From assembly GCA_037178855.1 (NCBI GenBank), contig JASJZC010000004.1, positions 2,728,001 to 2,792,000 of the forward strand: 64,000 nt of DNA, in the 5' to 3' direction. The notes below the pieces were generated by a model. The model was not told the origin of the DNA. It made no database searches and saw only the letters and a program-made list of their open reading frames with translations. Both the position numbers and the translations under genes were made by a program. Below, in pieces: positions 48,860 through 60,009 of this stretch (the first letter of the stretch is position 1; every line of letters starts with the position of its first letter). This stretch comes from Oscheius sp. JU75 (taxonomy: Eukaryota; Nematoda; Chromadorea; Rhabditida; Rhabditidae).

Positions 48860-50350
48860 TCACCTCACGACCGTCGCCTGACTGGTCGGCGGAGGAGGAG
48901 AATGGGCCAAAACGTGGCTGCCTTCGAGTTGACGAATCGCATCCAAAATGGTCTGGAGCGAACGATGAGTGGATTGGCTGAAGGCGGATGGAGACGAGCC
49001 GACCAGAGCAGGGGCTGGAGCAGACAGAGCCAGCGGAGACGATGTCAACGGGGTTTGGGTGGAGCCTCGCGGAGTCACATCCACTGAATCGATTTATTTA
49101 GGGCAAAATAAGGAAAATTTGTACCGGATATTGGTGGCAGAGGGGTCGGACGAATGACACTGGCCTCCTGATGGACTGACTGAACAGTCGGTGCTTGAGT
49201 GACTACCGGCTGTTGTTGCTGAATGACCGGAGGACTGTTCGGACTGATGGTCGATTGGTAGTACAACTGGTCCTTCAAATGATTGACCTGTTGTTCGAGG
49301 AACATCCGACTAGTTCGTTCCCGCTCCAAAGCCACTTGAAGACGGTCGATCATGTTCTGTTGTTGAACATCTCCATAATCTACTGTAACTGATAGTTTGT
49401 ATACAAAAGAATAGACAATAAACCTTCAAGCTTGGCCTTCTTGCCACCAGCTCCTTCCATCTCAACGAGTCGTTGACGTTCCGACTTCAACGATTGGATA
49501 AGATCGGCCGTCTGTTGGAGTATGGCTGCTTTGGATAGTTTCTCTCCCTCCTGAAACTACTAATATCCAAAAATTCCAATTACTTCTATTCACCTTCCGT
49601 GGCAGAAGAGCCCGCAGGGATTGGAAGCCAGCGTTGATCGACTGCATTCTTCGCCGTTCATTGCAGTTGGCGATCTGACGTCGAAGACGTCGATCCGGGT
49701 CACTGGCAGTCGGCGATAGCGATGATGTCGCTCGACTGTGCGGTCTGAATTCAGAACATTGTTTCCGGTAAACACTTGTTTATGTGACCTGCCACAGCCT
49801 CTTTTTCTAAACTGCCCCTCCGGAGGCAACAGCTGATACCAGGGACAAACGACATGTGACTCTCTAGCCCCTTCGGTGTAAATGGGGCATGTTACTACTC
49901 TCTCGGCATCTGGGAACAGCTGTTACCTGTGGCTGTGCCTCGATACAGAGTGCAGGTAAACAGCCGAGAAATTCACACTTCAAAACAAACATAATCACGT
50001 CCTCTTTTCAAATTCCTTCAAAAAGAATGTTCTTCAAAATTTGGAACAGTTGCTCGTGTAACAGCCGCATCACCTGAGATATGGTCTGAAAGAGGAACCT
50101 TGCCAACAGTTGCTTCCTTGGAACTGTCCCTATTCTGTTAACCCTGCCTTTCTTTCCTTGCTACCAAGATAAGAAATAGTGATAAAGACCGGCTGATCGC
50201 TTTCTACAGGTGAAGGAAAACTCACCGATTGCCGGCATTGGCATGTTGGGACCAACGGGGCTGAGGAGGGAAGTCGTCCTCAATGCACTCTTCTAGATCG
50301 TCGTACTTCTCGATGTTGATCTCTTCGTCTGCGCTGTCTGATCGTACCAT
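48860..50350 (-). CDS. TFAP4: Transcription factor AP-4 (TFAP4 / HLH-11 type bHLH-zip)
   Basis: This is a bHLH leucine-zipper factor that binds CAGCTG E-boxes as a homodimer. The basic-HLH region is almost invariant: RRLRRQIANCNERRRMQSIN, then AGFQSLRALLPRK and EGEKLSKAAILQQTADLIQS, the TFAP4 signature (NERRRMQSINAGFQSLK.L, GEKLSKAAILQQTA). A second leucine/Gln-rich helix (RLQVALERERTSRMFLEQQV) follows, and then Gln/Pro-rich and Ser/Thr-rich segments, stop at 48860. The first exon is acidic (MVRSDSADEEINIEKYDDLE). Intron 1 spans about 49,740-50,225 and itself holds two CAGCTG sites; eight more lie upstream. Confidence 0.95.
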
Positions 50351-50705
50351 TCTCTCTTTTCTCAGCCCGTGCCGCCGGGGGTTACCTGCAAAGATTCATG
50401 TTCTAGAGGAGGCTCAAGAAAGACAACCATCAGTTGTTGTTTCTTTGGATTCGAAAAATAGGAGAGAAGTGTTTTAATACTGAGTCAGTTGAATAGTGAA
50501 GCTCTGTTCGAAGAATGGCTGGCATCAAAGATATTTTTTAGAGGCCCCATCAACTAGAAAAGCATAGCAGCAGAGCGAGAGTGAGACCACGAGGGAATAT
50601 TTTTGTTTTACATTCGACAGTCACAGAGTCTGGCCGCTGCGATGAGAGACCACGTCACGGGACAGACGCGAAAAAGCTGTCGGCGTGGAGGCAACAGATG
50701 GAAAA

Positions 50706-51951
50706 CAGCTGTGAGATGAGTCTGTTTTGGGAAAGAGAAAGGGCCGAAATGGATCCGACTCAATTGAAACGAAGGCTCGAATTTCGACTAAAGGCTGCTA
50801 GTCAACCGAGATGACGACTATTAATCCCAGCTGAGAGCGGGGAACTGCTGAGGACGGGACTATGTCGCGTAATCCAATTGCAAGAACAGCTGGGGCTAAT
50901 GGAGCTACTGGACACTCGAAAGACTCTTCTCGGGGTGACGTGTGGATTAACTACTACAGGAAGTATATAACGCAAATATAGAGTGTGGATAATTCAACAG
51001 GAAAGGTCCCATTTTCAATAATAGCGGCTGTTTTATCTTTCACCTGATAGCACGAGATATTACTTTCTATGATACATCTGTCCTTCAAAAGTCACCAAAC
51101 AATGGGTCTAACGAAGAAAAGTGCAAAGAGTGTCAGCATCGTCGAAAAGAACCGAACTGCTATCTTTCTTCAGTGAAAGAATCGTAAAACTTTTCTGTCT
51201 AGCTAAATCCAGGCTATTTTTGGCCAAAAGAAGGACAGCTCTCATTTTCTGATTGAAGTCTAATCTGTTTTATCACTGGATGACCGTATGCACTTTTCGG
51301 ATACTTTGACAAACAACCTTCTTGGGGGGTACAAAGAACTACTTGTGTACAGATCATTGTGAAATACGAGAAATATTAGAGGTGACGAGGAATGACCCAA
51401 AGAGAAAAGATTTGAGACAATCGAACGTGGACAAGACCAGCTGATCACCCACATTAAAGGAAGGAAAAGAGTCAATATGAGGCCTGGCGCGGCAAAAAAA
51501 ACTGTCGCTCTTTAAAGGACTGCCCAAGTGAATTCAAACTGCATTTGTTGATGTGAAAAGGAGAAGGATCTCGAAGAGCATGTAGAAAAAGGTAACAGGG
51601 TATGCATATAGTAAAAAGAATAAGCTTCAGATGTCAAGAGAGGGGAAAGACTGATCAGCTGATATGATATGATCAGCTTGCGGGAAATGACACATCTATG
51701 GGAAAGAACCAATTTTTGAAAAAAATGAATCATTTTAAATTCGAGCGTGTTCTTGATTCAAAAACCAGCTGGTTGTGTGGCCCTGTTATTCGCGAATTTG
51801 GGCCTAAAAATCTGCTGGCCGAACCGAGAACCGCGACGCGCCCAGCTGATGCGTGGCGGCGAGTCGGAACTCTCTTCTCGCGGCCCGATCTCTAGTCGTC
51901 CGGCTGACCTCCACGTCCCCATCTCGGCGCAACCTTTAGTTCCTACAGCTG
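50706..51951. promoter_or_regulatory. Cluster of eight CAGCTG E-boxes upstream of AP-4
   Basis: CAGCTG occurs at 50706, 50828, 50887, 51438, 51656, 51766, 51843 and 51946 (first base of each), plus 49917 and 49830 in intron 1. Random expectation is about 0.3 in 1.25 kb, although the window-wide frequency of this hexamer is somewhat above random. CAGCTG is the known AP-4 site, and the adjacent gene encodes AP-4, so autoregulation is a plausible inference. The site at 51656 lies in a larger near-palindrome (TGATCAGCTGATATGATATG...). Confidence 0.5.
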
Positions 51952-52477
51952 TTGCAGCGTGTGTGTGTGCCAGCCGGGGCAGAAAAATCGAGAGAGAAAA
52001 AAGCTAGGGTGACTGAGCGATGGAGCATTGGGGGCGCCCGTCTCGGTGAGAGAGACAGAGTTTGGACATGCTGTAAAATGGCGTGATTTACTCGGAATTA
52101 GAGTTATGGGAAAAGATAAATTGAGAGATGTTATAGCTGTCCAAAAGCTGTCTGCTTATTATTGCCTCTTGTTTTAGATTTGTTTAATGAACTTCAAATA
52201 AGGATCAAATAAGGCTCGGCATACTTTAGCTACTGTTCGCAATGTCTGATTGTCTATACGAAGAAAAAATTACCTTGGGGAGGCTGAGGATGAACCCGTA
52301 CAAAATTCCGAGATTGTCTCGTCCTGCCAGAACATGTCAACATTTTGCCTACGACATTCGTCCCTAGGAACCACTCGGTAATTCAGTATGTCTACTTTTC
52401 CCACAGCAAAGGTAGACAGACACAGACAATCCGGCACTGCGAACAGTAGCGCCGCATTCGTTTTCTGCATTTTCTTT

Positions 52478-53037
52478 CACGGCGTTTTACGCCCATGCAA
52501 AAAGCGTCGCCACTTTTTCTCGCGCCAATTTCTTATTTCGAGGGCGGGAATTCAAAATAAGATCTCTTTTATTTCGTCAGCCATACTTTCCCACCTATTA
52601 TTCTTTTTCTTTTTTCACAATTTTAGGCTAGATGTGAATAGTTCTGTCTGACAGGAGGCGTGATAAATTTGGAAGCTATCTCCGTCCACAAACTGACGCC
52701 TTCGCCTTTTATAAGGCGTGATGGGAGCGTCAACTGAAACTAACAAGTGACAGGTGGAGACGCTGTTGAGAAAAACGGTTTTTAAACTTGTTATTAGCTC
52801 TAGGTTTTTCTAATGATCTGATTTCTGCACAGAATTCTTCAAAAATAAAGTAAAAAGTAAGAAACTGGAGCTCGAAATGGGAAATCCGCGCAAGCGCGCG
52901 CTTTTTAGATTAATCTAGGTATGGTATTCTGTGCCAAAACCGATTTGAACCAGGATTTTTGTAGGATACTGTACTTAAGAAAACGAGCGGCGTTTGCGCT
53001 CAGTTTGAAAAAGTGGCGACGCGCGTAAAACGCCGTG
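52478..53037. repeat. Imperfect inverted repeat with 31 bp arms, about 560 bp apart end to end
   Basis: The left arm, 52478-52519, consists of CACGGCGTTTTACGC, 11 other bases and GCGTCGCCACTTTTTC. The right arm, 53007-53037, is the reverse complement of the two conserved blocks with the 11 bases missing. The interior has no coding capacity. This could be a non-autonomous DNA element or a fold-back structure. Target-site duplications were not identified. Confidence 0.65.
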
Positions 53038-53491
53038 CTTTCGGAAAAGAGATGGTGATTCAAACAGCTAACCCGCGAATATCTTACTTACAAGCTGCCA
53101 TCAAAAGGCGGTACTGGGTTTTCTGGCTTCTTGGGCTTTTCTCTTGCCTAGTTTCTGTAGCTGAGATCCTTGTTATATGCGATGTTTGACCCCCAATTTA
53201 AATCTAATCCTCTGCGCTCTCAATTTTGTTGTCTTATAACCTCAGAATATGACCCTGCTCTCGGTTGCCCACATTCCTTCCAAGCACTCATTTATAAAAA
53301 ACAGATTCATTAGTACATGTTTTAACCAATCAGAATAACTTTTCTTAGTGAATCTCTGTAGAAGCGGATCTCGCGGGGCTTCGGCGCGACGACGTTGCTT
53401 CGTGGTGCATCCCTGGTAGACGGTCTCTAAAGTGTTTTTTTTTTAAATGTAAAGACACTGGTGTAACTTACTAAACAAGCTGCCTCAATTC

Positions 53492-54163
53492 TTAGAGCCG
53501 AGGGTTTGCTAGAGTTTTCTCGCTGTATGTTGTCGTTTGCGCTCCGAGGCTGAATTTCTTGACTTTTCTTGAGGAGGAACAAACAATGGAGGTGGGAACG
53601 GAGGAAGAGATCCAGGACAGAGAACAGGCTGAATATTTTACGTCTGACTTTTCTGGCTGGACCCTACTGTTGTCTGACTTTGGAGGAAGGAGGACGGTAG
53701 TCGAGTCGGATTGAATGAGCACGCCTGTTTACTGTGCAATAGACGGATTCGACTGAACCACGAAATGAGCCGGAATTGTTGTCTGTGGGGAAAATACAAT
53801 CAAGTCTTATTCGGAGCACTTTTTGGCGGGCTGGACGGAGGAGTTTGATAGTCTTCCATGTTTTTTTGGTGCTTATCCCGTTCATTTTCTGAAGACTCAC
53901 AATCCTTCTCCTGTTTGTCTCGAAATTCTCTTCGAGCTATAACAGGTTTCTGAGATCTTTAGACCATTAGATTGAACAAAATAGAGACCCGACCTATGAA
54001 CTTGATCAACTTTGTAAAGAAAGCGGCCCAATCTCTGCTTGATGTGTTCGGGATGAGCAGGATGAGAACCCTGTGATCGCATCTTATATCTAAAAATACC
54101 ACCATCAATAAGACCAACCCTGTTCAGGATCTGCAGGTAGACAGACGTGAGCAGCTCTTCCAT
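53492..54163 (-). CDS. Unrecognised small protein, Ser-rich C-terminus
   Basis: The first exon is MEELLTSVYLQILNRVGLID from 54163, continuing FRYKMRSQGSHPAHPEHIKQ and RLGRFLYKVDQVH. A second exon joins in phase (REFRDKQEKDCESSENERDK, then DYQTPPSSPPK). A 37 nt intron beginning GTGCTCCG leads to a third exon, and a last exon ends SEKTLANPRL at 53492. It totals about 185 residues. The first 50 residues look like a compact helical domain, and the rest is disordered. No family is recognised. An ACGATAG acceptor-like site lies about 4 nt before the ATG. Confidence 0.55.
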
Positions 54164-54806
54164 TTTTCTATCGTTTTTCTTAAACCGGTCTGGTTTGAAA
54201 ACTCTGAAGTAGAGTATTGCTAAGATAAGAGAAGGATCTATTTAAGTTCATCAGTACAAACCAAATCCAAAATGAAAACTGTAAATGAAAGTCCAAACCT
54301 ACCTTTCAGCATTGTCCAAGACAAACTTGTCCCTGCTCCATCTTCTGAGATCTGCCGGGATCAGGAACACAAGTTGCTCTCCATTCTGCTTCGTACAGGA
54401 CCTCGCGATTGTAGGTTAGATCCATTTGTCTAATCCAAGACGGAGTGGAAAGGCTAGAGGCACTTTGCGACTACCATGAGGGTGAACAGAGAGAATAGAA
54501 AAGAGCTTGATTTAAACTATAGGACTTTGACAGCTATTCGTGAACAGCGGAAATAAATACCAAAAATACTCCTGAAAAGAGTCTGCTTACCCATCTAAAA
54601 CGTGGGCGACTCTGTGGGATCATGCAATATATTGTGGTGTCTCTTCATCGAAAAGCGTGGCTGTGGGAGACGGTCCATAAAAGAGCTAATATCAGACATT
54701 GTGCGGGCAAATGAATTCAAACGATTCCTTTTTTTGAACGTATTTTCAACAGTCATTTATTCAGCAACCCGAGTATAATGTGCAATATCACAGAAGATAT
54801 ACATGA
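54164..54806. other. Intergenic stretch, DEF8 3' side
   Basis: It lies between two minus-strand genes. Nothing is recognised. Confidence 0.45.
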
Positions 54807-56348
54807 TTAAGATTCCTCGACAGATGAAGACCACGGGACAGGAGCTCGTTTCTTTCTACGGTCACATCTGAAAACAGTTATCAAATTGGTAGAAGTCATC
54901 TCACCTCGGACAATGGTAACTGTGAAGTTCGAAGCATTTCGAATGGAAGACAGCCACGCAGTCATTGCAAATGGCAACTCCGTCTGTGAAGGGATAAAGC
55001 AACTCATTCTTCTTCTTCGGGTCGTCACACAGCTCACAATAGAAGCCATTTCCACGACAAGTTACACACTCCTAAACATTTTCTTACACTTTGGTACAGA
55101 GCAGACTCACCTCTTCAATATGTTTTCGGAAGACCATATGAATATCTTCGATGTCTCGGAGCAGATTTCCCTCACAGAGTCCTCTCAACTCGGACAAAGA
55201 GTACATGTCTGCGTTCTCTACGAAATGTTGGTGCTGGTTCAAATACTGAAGGATTCTGAGTTTCCTTGCTGTCTGAATGTTGTGTATTTCCAAACAAACA
55301 GAACCAAACGTGACAGCTGATAAAGTAACACTTGAAGAAGAGAATATCTTTCCGTATCTTGTGCAACCTCCTCAAGTCCTTGTGATATTTGAAAAGATAC
55401 GGGTTCGCTTGGCTCATATCTATCAATGGTCGAGTATCGATGATAGACAAAAGCTGTTTGACCGCTCTACAGACAGGGCGAGGAGTCGCATCCATGTTGT
55501 TGACTAGTCTGATATCACTACTGTTCTTTTTCATCTAAGTACTCTTACCTGGCTGGAATAGTCCACTGGTCACCCCAGTGACAGTTCGGACAAAACAACA
55601 GACCGGTGTAGTCACACAGTCGTGGTTCCATGTGGGCTGGCCCTTCTTAAATGGCAATACCATCGAATAGAAATGTGTTTCCTTACCGTACACAAGAGGA
55701 GTTTGACACTCTGCACAAGCATATTCCTGGGCGTCGAGACCCTTTTGGTAACACAGGGAGAGAACAAGGGAGAAGTCTCGTTTGTTGGCTGGTACTCCGG
55801 CACAGATCCTTTTCACTTCCGAGGCACATTTGTCGTGAGCCCTGAATCCACAAACAGAGCAGCGTCTCCAACTTTGAAGTAGTTTCCAGATGCTTGACAT
55901 ACAGACCTCGCAACACGGATTGTGTCGCCCTCCTCTTGTTGGTTGAAGAACAAAGTTGTGTCCCCGACTACGGACAATTGCTTGAGACGAGCCCGAGTCC
56001 TGAATGTGAAGAGTTCAAATAGTAAACTGATAGCTACCTCGAGAGACTGTTTTTCCAGCCCCAACTGAACTATTTTCTCCATGTAGGCTTGTCGATTGGA
56101 CACATCTTTCGTCTCTACACATTCCTTCAACTTCTCTTTGCAGTAGGAGACAATCGTATTTATCTCTCCCAATCTAAGAAGTTGAACTGGGCTGCTTGCT
56201 CCACCTACCTGTCACAGTTCGGATGTTTCAATCTCAATTCCTCCAGTACCTGTCCAATTTCCACATCCAATGGAGTCTCCTCTTCCCCAAGACTTTCCTT
56301 CCTGAAGGGAAACGACTCGAAAAAACTCTCTATTGCAGGGGAAGTCAT
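54807..56348 (-). CDS. DEF8: DEF8-like protein (C1 plus Rubicon-homology zinc domain)
   Basis: DEF8 belongs to the Rubicon/PLEKHM1 group, whose C-terminal zinc domain binds Rab7 at late endosomes; DEF8 acts in lysosome positioning. The N-terminal helix region (IVSYCKEKLKECVETKD) precedes a C1-type zinc finger (HNPCCEVCMSSIWKLLQ, CSVCGFRAHDKCAS). The Rubicon-homology part follows: KGLDAQEYACAECQTPL, CDYTGLLFCPNCHWGDQWTI, FVENADMYSLSELRGLCEGN, then CRGNGFYCELCDDP and FHSKCFELHSYHCPRCDRR, stop at 54807. Zinc-binding Cys/His positions match DEF8. The start at 56348 is 8 nt after GATTCAG. Introns are short. Confidence 0.93.
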
Positions 56349-57776
56349 CACGTTGTCTGAATCTTCAGTTGTCGCTTATGACTCAAAATAAAAGCTCAAG
56401 AAATCGATTTGTACAAGCCGCTCTTCAAGAACTGCTACATTGAGTGAAATATTGCGACTAGGTCCGTCGAAAAAATGGGCGCTGGTGTTGCAATTGTCGC
56501 CCCAGCTGCTCAAGAACGGGAAGAAAAAAGTCTTTTCCTGCCAGAGAGACACTAGCGTGCTCTCTCTAATTACACTCGTCTAAACATACCCTCCTTCACT
56601 ATGCTTTCCTAAGTCTAGTCCATTCGCTAAACCATCTATGAGTCACTATCACATTACTTGTACTTAGCAATGAGAGATAGAAGACAACAGGGTGAACTGT
56701 ACTCGATGTGACTTCAATTTTTGAAATGAGCTCATCGAAATACGAAAATGGGGAGTGACAGGATGATTACCCGTCACGCGATCTATGTATTATGTATCCT
56801 TTACAAGTCTACCTCTTCACAAAATTTACTAACGTAGGTCGACTTTGAACAGGTGGTCAAGGAAAAAGAAACGAGATGAATTTCTTCTAGCCTCTTCTCC
56901 CGTTGAAAAGCCACTAATTGTAAGATGCCTGATTCCCATAGGGACAGCCCCTAATTTGATCATCGTGAAAATGGTCTCTGCGCAACAGACTCTACGTGGG
57001 AAAAGCGCGCTCGAACAGAGTGGTCTAGCCTCCCTCACCGACTGCTTTATTATTCATTTTCTCTAGTCCAGTCTGGAAACTTAATAGGAATCTCGATGGC
57101 TCCGTAACTGAATTAGGAATTTATGCCTCTCACTTACTTCCAACTTCTAATCATTTTACAAAAGAAATCTTTTGGGTTGGATAGGGATTGACTGTTTGTT
57201 GACCCACCCAGCTGTCATTGTTCCGCCATTTTTTTGACTGTCATGCGGGATGGGTGGTTCGATCCAGGCGAATCCAATCGACAACCAAACTCTTGCGGGA
57301 ATATTTTCTCATCTTTGAAGGGGAAACTGTTCTACGCTTTTGCCGAAAAAGATAATGATTGTTTTTGAGGTGAAAACATTTACGAGCAGTTCAAAACAGC
57401 AAGTACAGTTTCCTGACTTTCGGATCGATTAAGCGCTTATCAATAAAGCCCCCACTTTTCAGTAGTCCAACAAGAAGCTGAGAAAAAAATAAAATAAACT
57501 GTTTACAGCTGATAACAAAAAGAGAACGGCTTACTGACCTTGATGCCTGGCCACTGAGTCAATACACTTTCTTCTCTCATTCCCTCAAATTTTACGATCA
57601 GCAGTGTTTAGGCTATATTTCATGTTTTATAGACTGGGCGACTAGCTTCGAGGCAAAAACTCGTCCCGTGTTTCATTGGAACTATTTCTTCTGCTCATCT
57701 TTTTCTTATACTGACTTACTGTTACAGCACTGCTGAATCTTGGCCTAAATGTTTGAGGAACTCGTTCTGTTGTGAA
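56349..57776. other. 1.4 kb between divergent DEF8 and the small membrane protein gene
   Basis: No gene is supported. An upstream exon of the membrane protein (TAESWPKCLRNSFCCE, in frame before the ATG at 57777, after a TGTTACAG acceptor at about 57,725) may exist, with a first exon further up that I could not find. Confidence 0.45.
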
Positions 57777-58138
57777 ATGAAGGAATACGTGGACGAGGCT
57801 ATAAGGTAAAGTTTTATATTCAAAAGTATTCCTAATATTCAAAAGTGTTCCTCAAACCAAGCTAGTATGAAACTCTTTCAGATGGGTCGATGAACATCTG
57901 GTTTTCGTTGTGGCAGGGCTATCTTCCCTTCTGATCTTCGCCCTGGTAACCATTTGTCTATGTATGTGTATTAAGTGTAAAAGACGACAGCTTGACGAGG
58001 TGAGAAGACTTATTCCAACTCTTTACGCTCATTCAGAGCTGTGAGCCCTTGCATTATCCATCGTCTACTCTACAGTATATTCGCTTCAACCAAGTGATAA
58101 AAGGCCCTTCATCCACAATTCCCGTCGTTAAGATATGA
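57777..58138 (+). CDS. Tiny single-pass membrane protein
   Basis: Three short exons give about 83 residues: MKEYVDEAIR, then WVDEHLVFVVAGLSSLLIFA with LVTICLCMCIKCKRRQLDE, then SCEPLHYPSSTLQYIRFNQV to the stop at 58138. A single hydrophobic helix is followed by Cys residues and a KCKRR stop-transfer, so the N-terminus faces outside or the lumen and the tail is cytosolic. Juxtamembrane Cys residues are candidates for acylation. An extra N-terminal exon with more cysteines may precede the chosen ATG. No family is recognised. It is tail-to-tail with HMGB. Confidence 0.6.
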
Positions 58139-58402
58139 GTCATCACTCGAAATTTATCGGTAAAATACCTCAAAATAAGCTGCGCCATTTTATAAATCAC
58201 ATTTATTTAAATCAATGTATACATTGCTGGTAAACTCGAATATATTCTGGAATACGTCAAAATAGGACAAAATTTCAATATGGGCAGAAAGTGGAGGCAG
58301 AAGATGTGGTTTGCCCCTATTCTAATTTGGAAAAGATTAAAAAGAAGAAAAAGGCACCTGCATTAATACGGAATATGGGAAAACCGTGTTTTAGTAGTCG
58401 TT

Positions 58403-59156
58403 TTACAACATTTGGTGATGTACATCATCATGGACGACTTGATGGAGAGCTAGACCGGGATCGTCCTCGAGGTTTTCCATTCCAGGAATTTTCGGCAATG
58501 TCGATTTATATTCACGCATTTCCTGAAACATCAGATTGTTACAACTTGTAAGTATTTGAAAAGGAAACTCTATATATAAATAGAAGAATAAACGTACGTC
58601 AGCATATCGTTCCTTATCCGCGAGGGCCTTATTTTCGTACATTTCCCTCTCTTCCGGCGAGACGACTTTCCAAAGTCTTCCTAGTTCCTGAGCGACCTGA
58701 CCAACTTTCCACTCAGGATGGCCACCTTGAACAGCAGGCCTTCTATCCTGAGAGAAGAAGAAAAATGCGGACCTGAAGAAAACGGGTCTCGTTGAATGAA
58801 AAAAAAACTTACAACGCACGCTTCGGAGCGAGGGGATCGCGCTTAGAACGTTTGCGTTTCCTCATCTGGTCTTCGCCGCCATAGGCAGCTACTTCAGCTT
58901 GGTAGCGTTCTGCATCTTTTTGAGCGAGTTCATAGAAACGTCTTTTCTCTTCGTCGGACATTGTCTGCAAACAAGGATGAAAATAAAAAGGTAAATGAAA
59001 GCCTACCTTCCACTTCTCGCTACATTTCTTTGAAATTTCGGTGACCTGGACATTCTCATTCGGATACTTCTTCTTGTGTTCTTCGTAACACATTTTCACG
59101 AAGAAACCGTAGGGGGACGTCTTTCCACGAACTGGCGGCTTGCCGATCTCACGCAT
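58403..59156 (-). CDS. HMGB: Two-box high-mobility-group protein (HMGB)
   Basis: This abundant chromatin protein bends DNA. Box A runs from GKTSPYGFFVKMCYEEHKKK through ISKKCSEKWK and MSDEEKRRFYELAQKDAERY. A basic linker (MRKRKRSKRDPLAPKRALS) leads to box B: FFFFSQDRRPAVQGGHPEWK, VAQELGRLWKVVSPEEREMY. The arrangement and DPLAPKR linker match animal HMGB. The long Asp/Glu tail of vertebrate HMGB1 is absent; the end is instead a short mixed tail (GMENLEDDPGLALHQVVHDD). The start at 59156 is 11 nt after TTTCTCAG. It is divergent from ANKRD13. Confidence 0.95.
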
Positions 59157-60009
59157 TAGAGGTGTCTCTGAGAAATTCGTCTTGACTTCTAGAAGGTAAA
59201 GAAGAGCGTAGGAAGAAGGAGACTAGGGGAGAACTGTTGCAGGCGAAAAAGCTACTAAAGAAAGTTTGATACGAGTTTTGTATTTTTTAAGCTTTCTAAA
59301 TATCCCAGTTGCACTACGTAAAAATTTTCGTTCAAGCAATGAGAGTAGTTGAATCACAGATCTCAATTCGGTTTGATCCATAAAATTAGACGGCACAATA
59401 GCAATGGGTTTTAAGAAAAAGATGAAAAAATTGAGGGAAGCTGAATGAAATACTATGCTGTCACTGGAGGGCGCGAGGCGGGCATCGATGAGAGAATGTG
59501 ACGTCGAAAAGACGCAGAGAGACAGGGAGAGTGATAGATTGGGGAAATGGGGAGGAATAGAGCAATGTGCGGAGACGCAGACAAGAAAGAGCGGGCTTGC
59601 ACGTGCTGAAGGATAGGCACAGCGGCTGCAGAGGGAGCGTTATTGATTGTTTGGTGTCGAGAGAAGAGGCTGGCCAACAGCGAATGGCAATCTGCCAAAA
59701 ATTGAACAGAATTGAATACCGTAGTTCGAAAATAGAACCTAAACTGCGTACAGCCGCTGAAAAATATTAGAGAAGATTTTGTGACTTTGTAATTGGCTGG
59801 AGGTAAGCTTACAGCAAGATATGTTTTTAGTAAGAGTTGTTTTACCAAAATCTAAAAAAAATAAGCAATAAAAATTTTGAAATCCCTCTCAATGTAGCGT
59901 TTCGTTTGTCCCGCGTTTTTAAATATTTCTCTTGTTCACTTCAGTTCTCGTAACTATAACCTCCTGTCTGCGTTGTGCTGAGTCACTTTCATACTTTTCA
60001 GCCTCCTCG
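59157..60009. other. Divergent upstream region of HMGB and ANKRD13
   Basis: No gene is supported. A plus-strand open frame at 59,567-59,770 shows no recognisable protein. A TACTTTTCAG acceptor ends just before the ANKRD13 start. Confidence 0.5.

Larger units (their letters stand above)
50351..53491. other. 3.1 kb stretch without a supported gene, upstream of AP-4
   Basis: This is the largest gene-free stretch in the window. I found no exon that joins to a neighbour and no RNA gene. It contains the CAGCTG cluster and the inverted repeat listed separately, and GC-rich patches near 51,800-52,050. A long regulatory region for the developmental regulator AP-4 is the simplest reading. Confidence 0.55.

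Noticed and set aside
57230-57290. TTCGATCC-like T-loop sequence suggesting a tRNA
   Set aside because: No matching acceptor stem, D-loop (TRGY) or anticodon arm can be folded around it.
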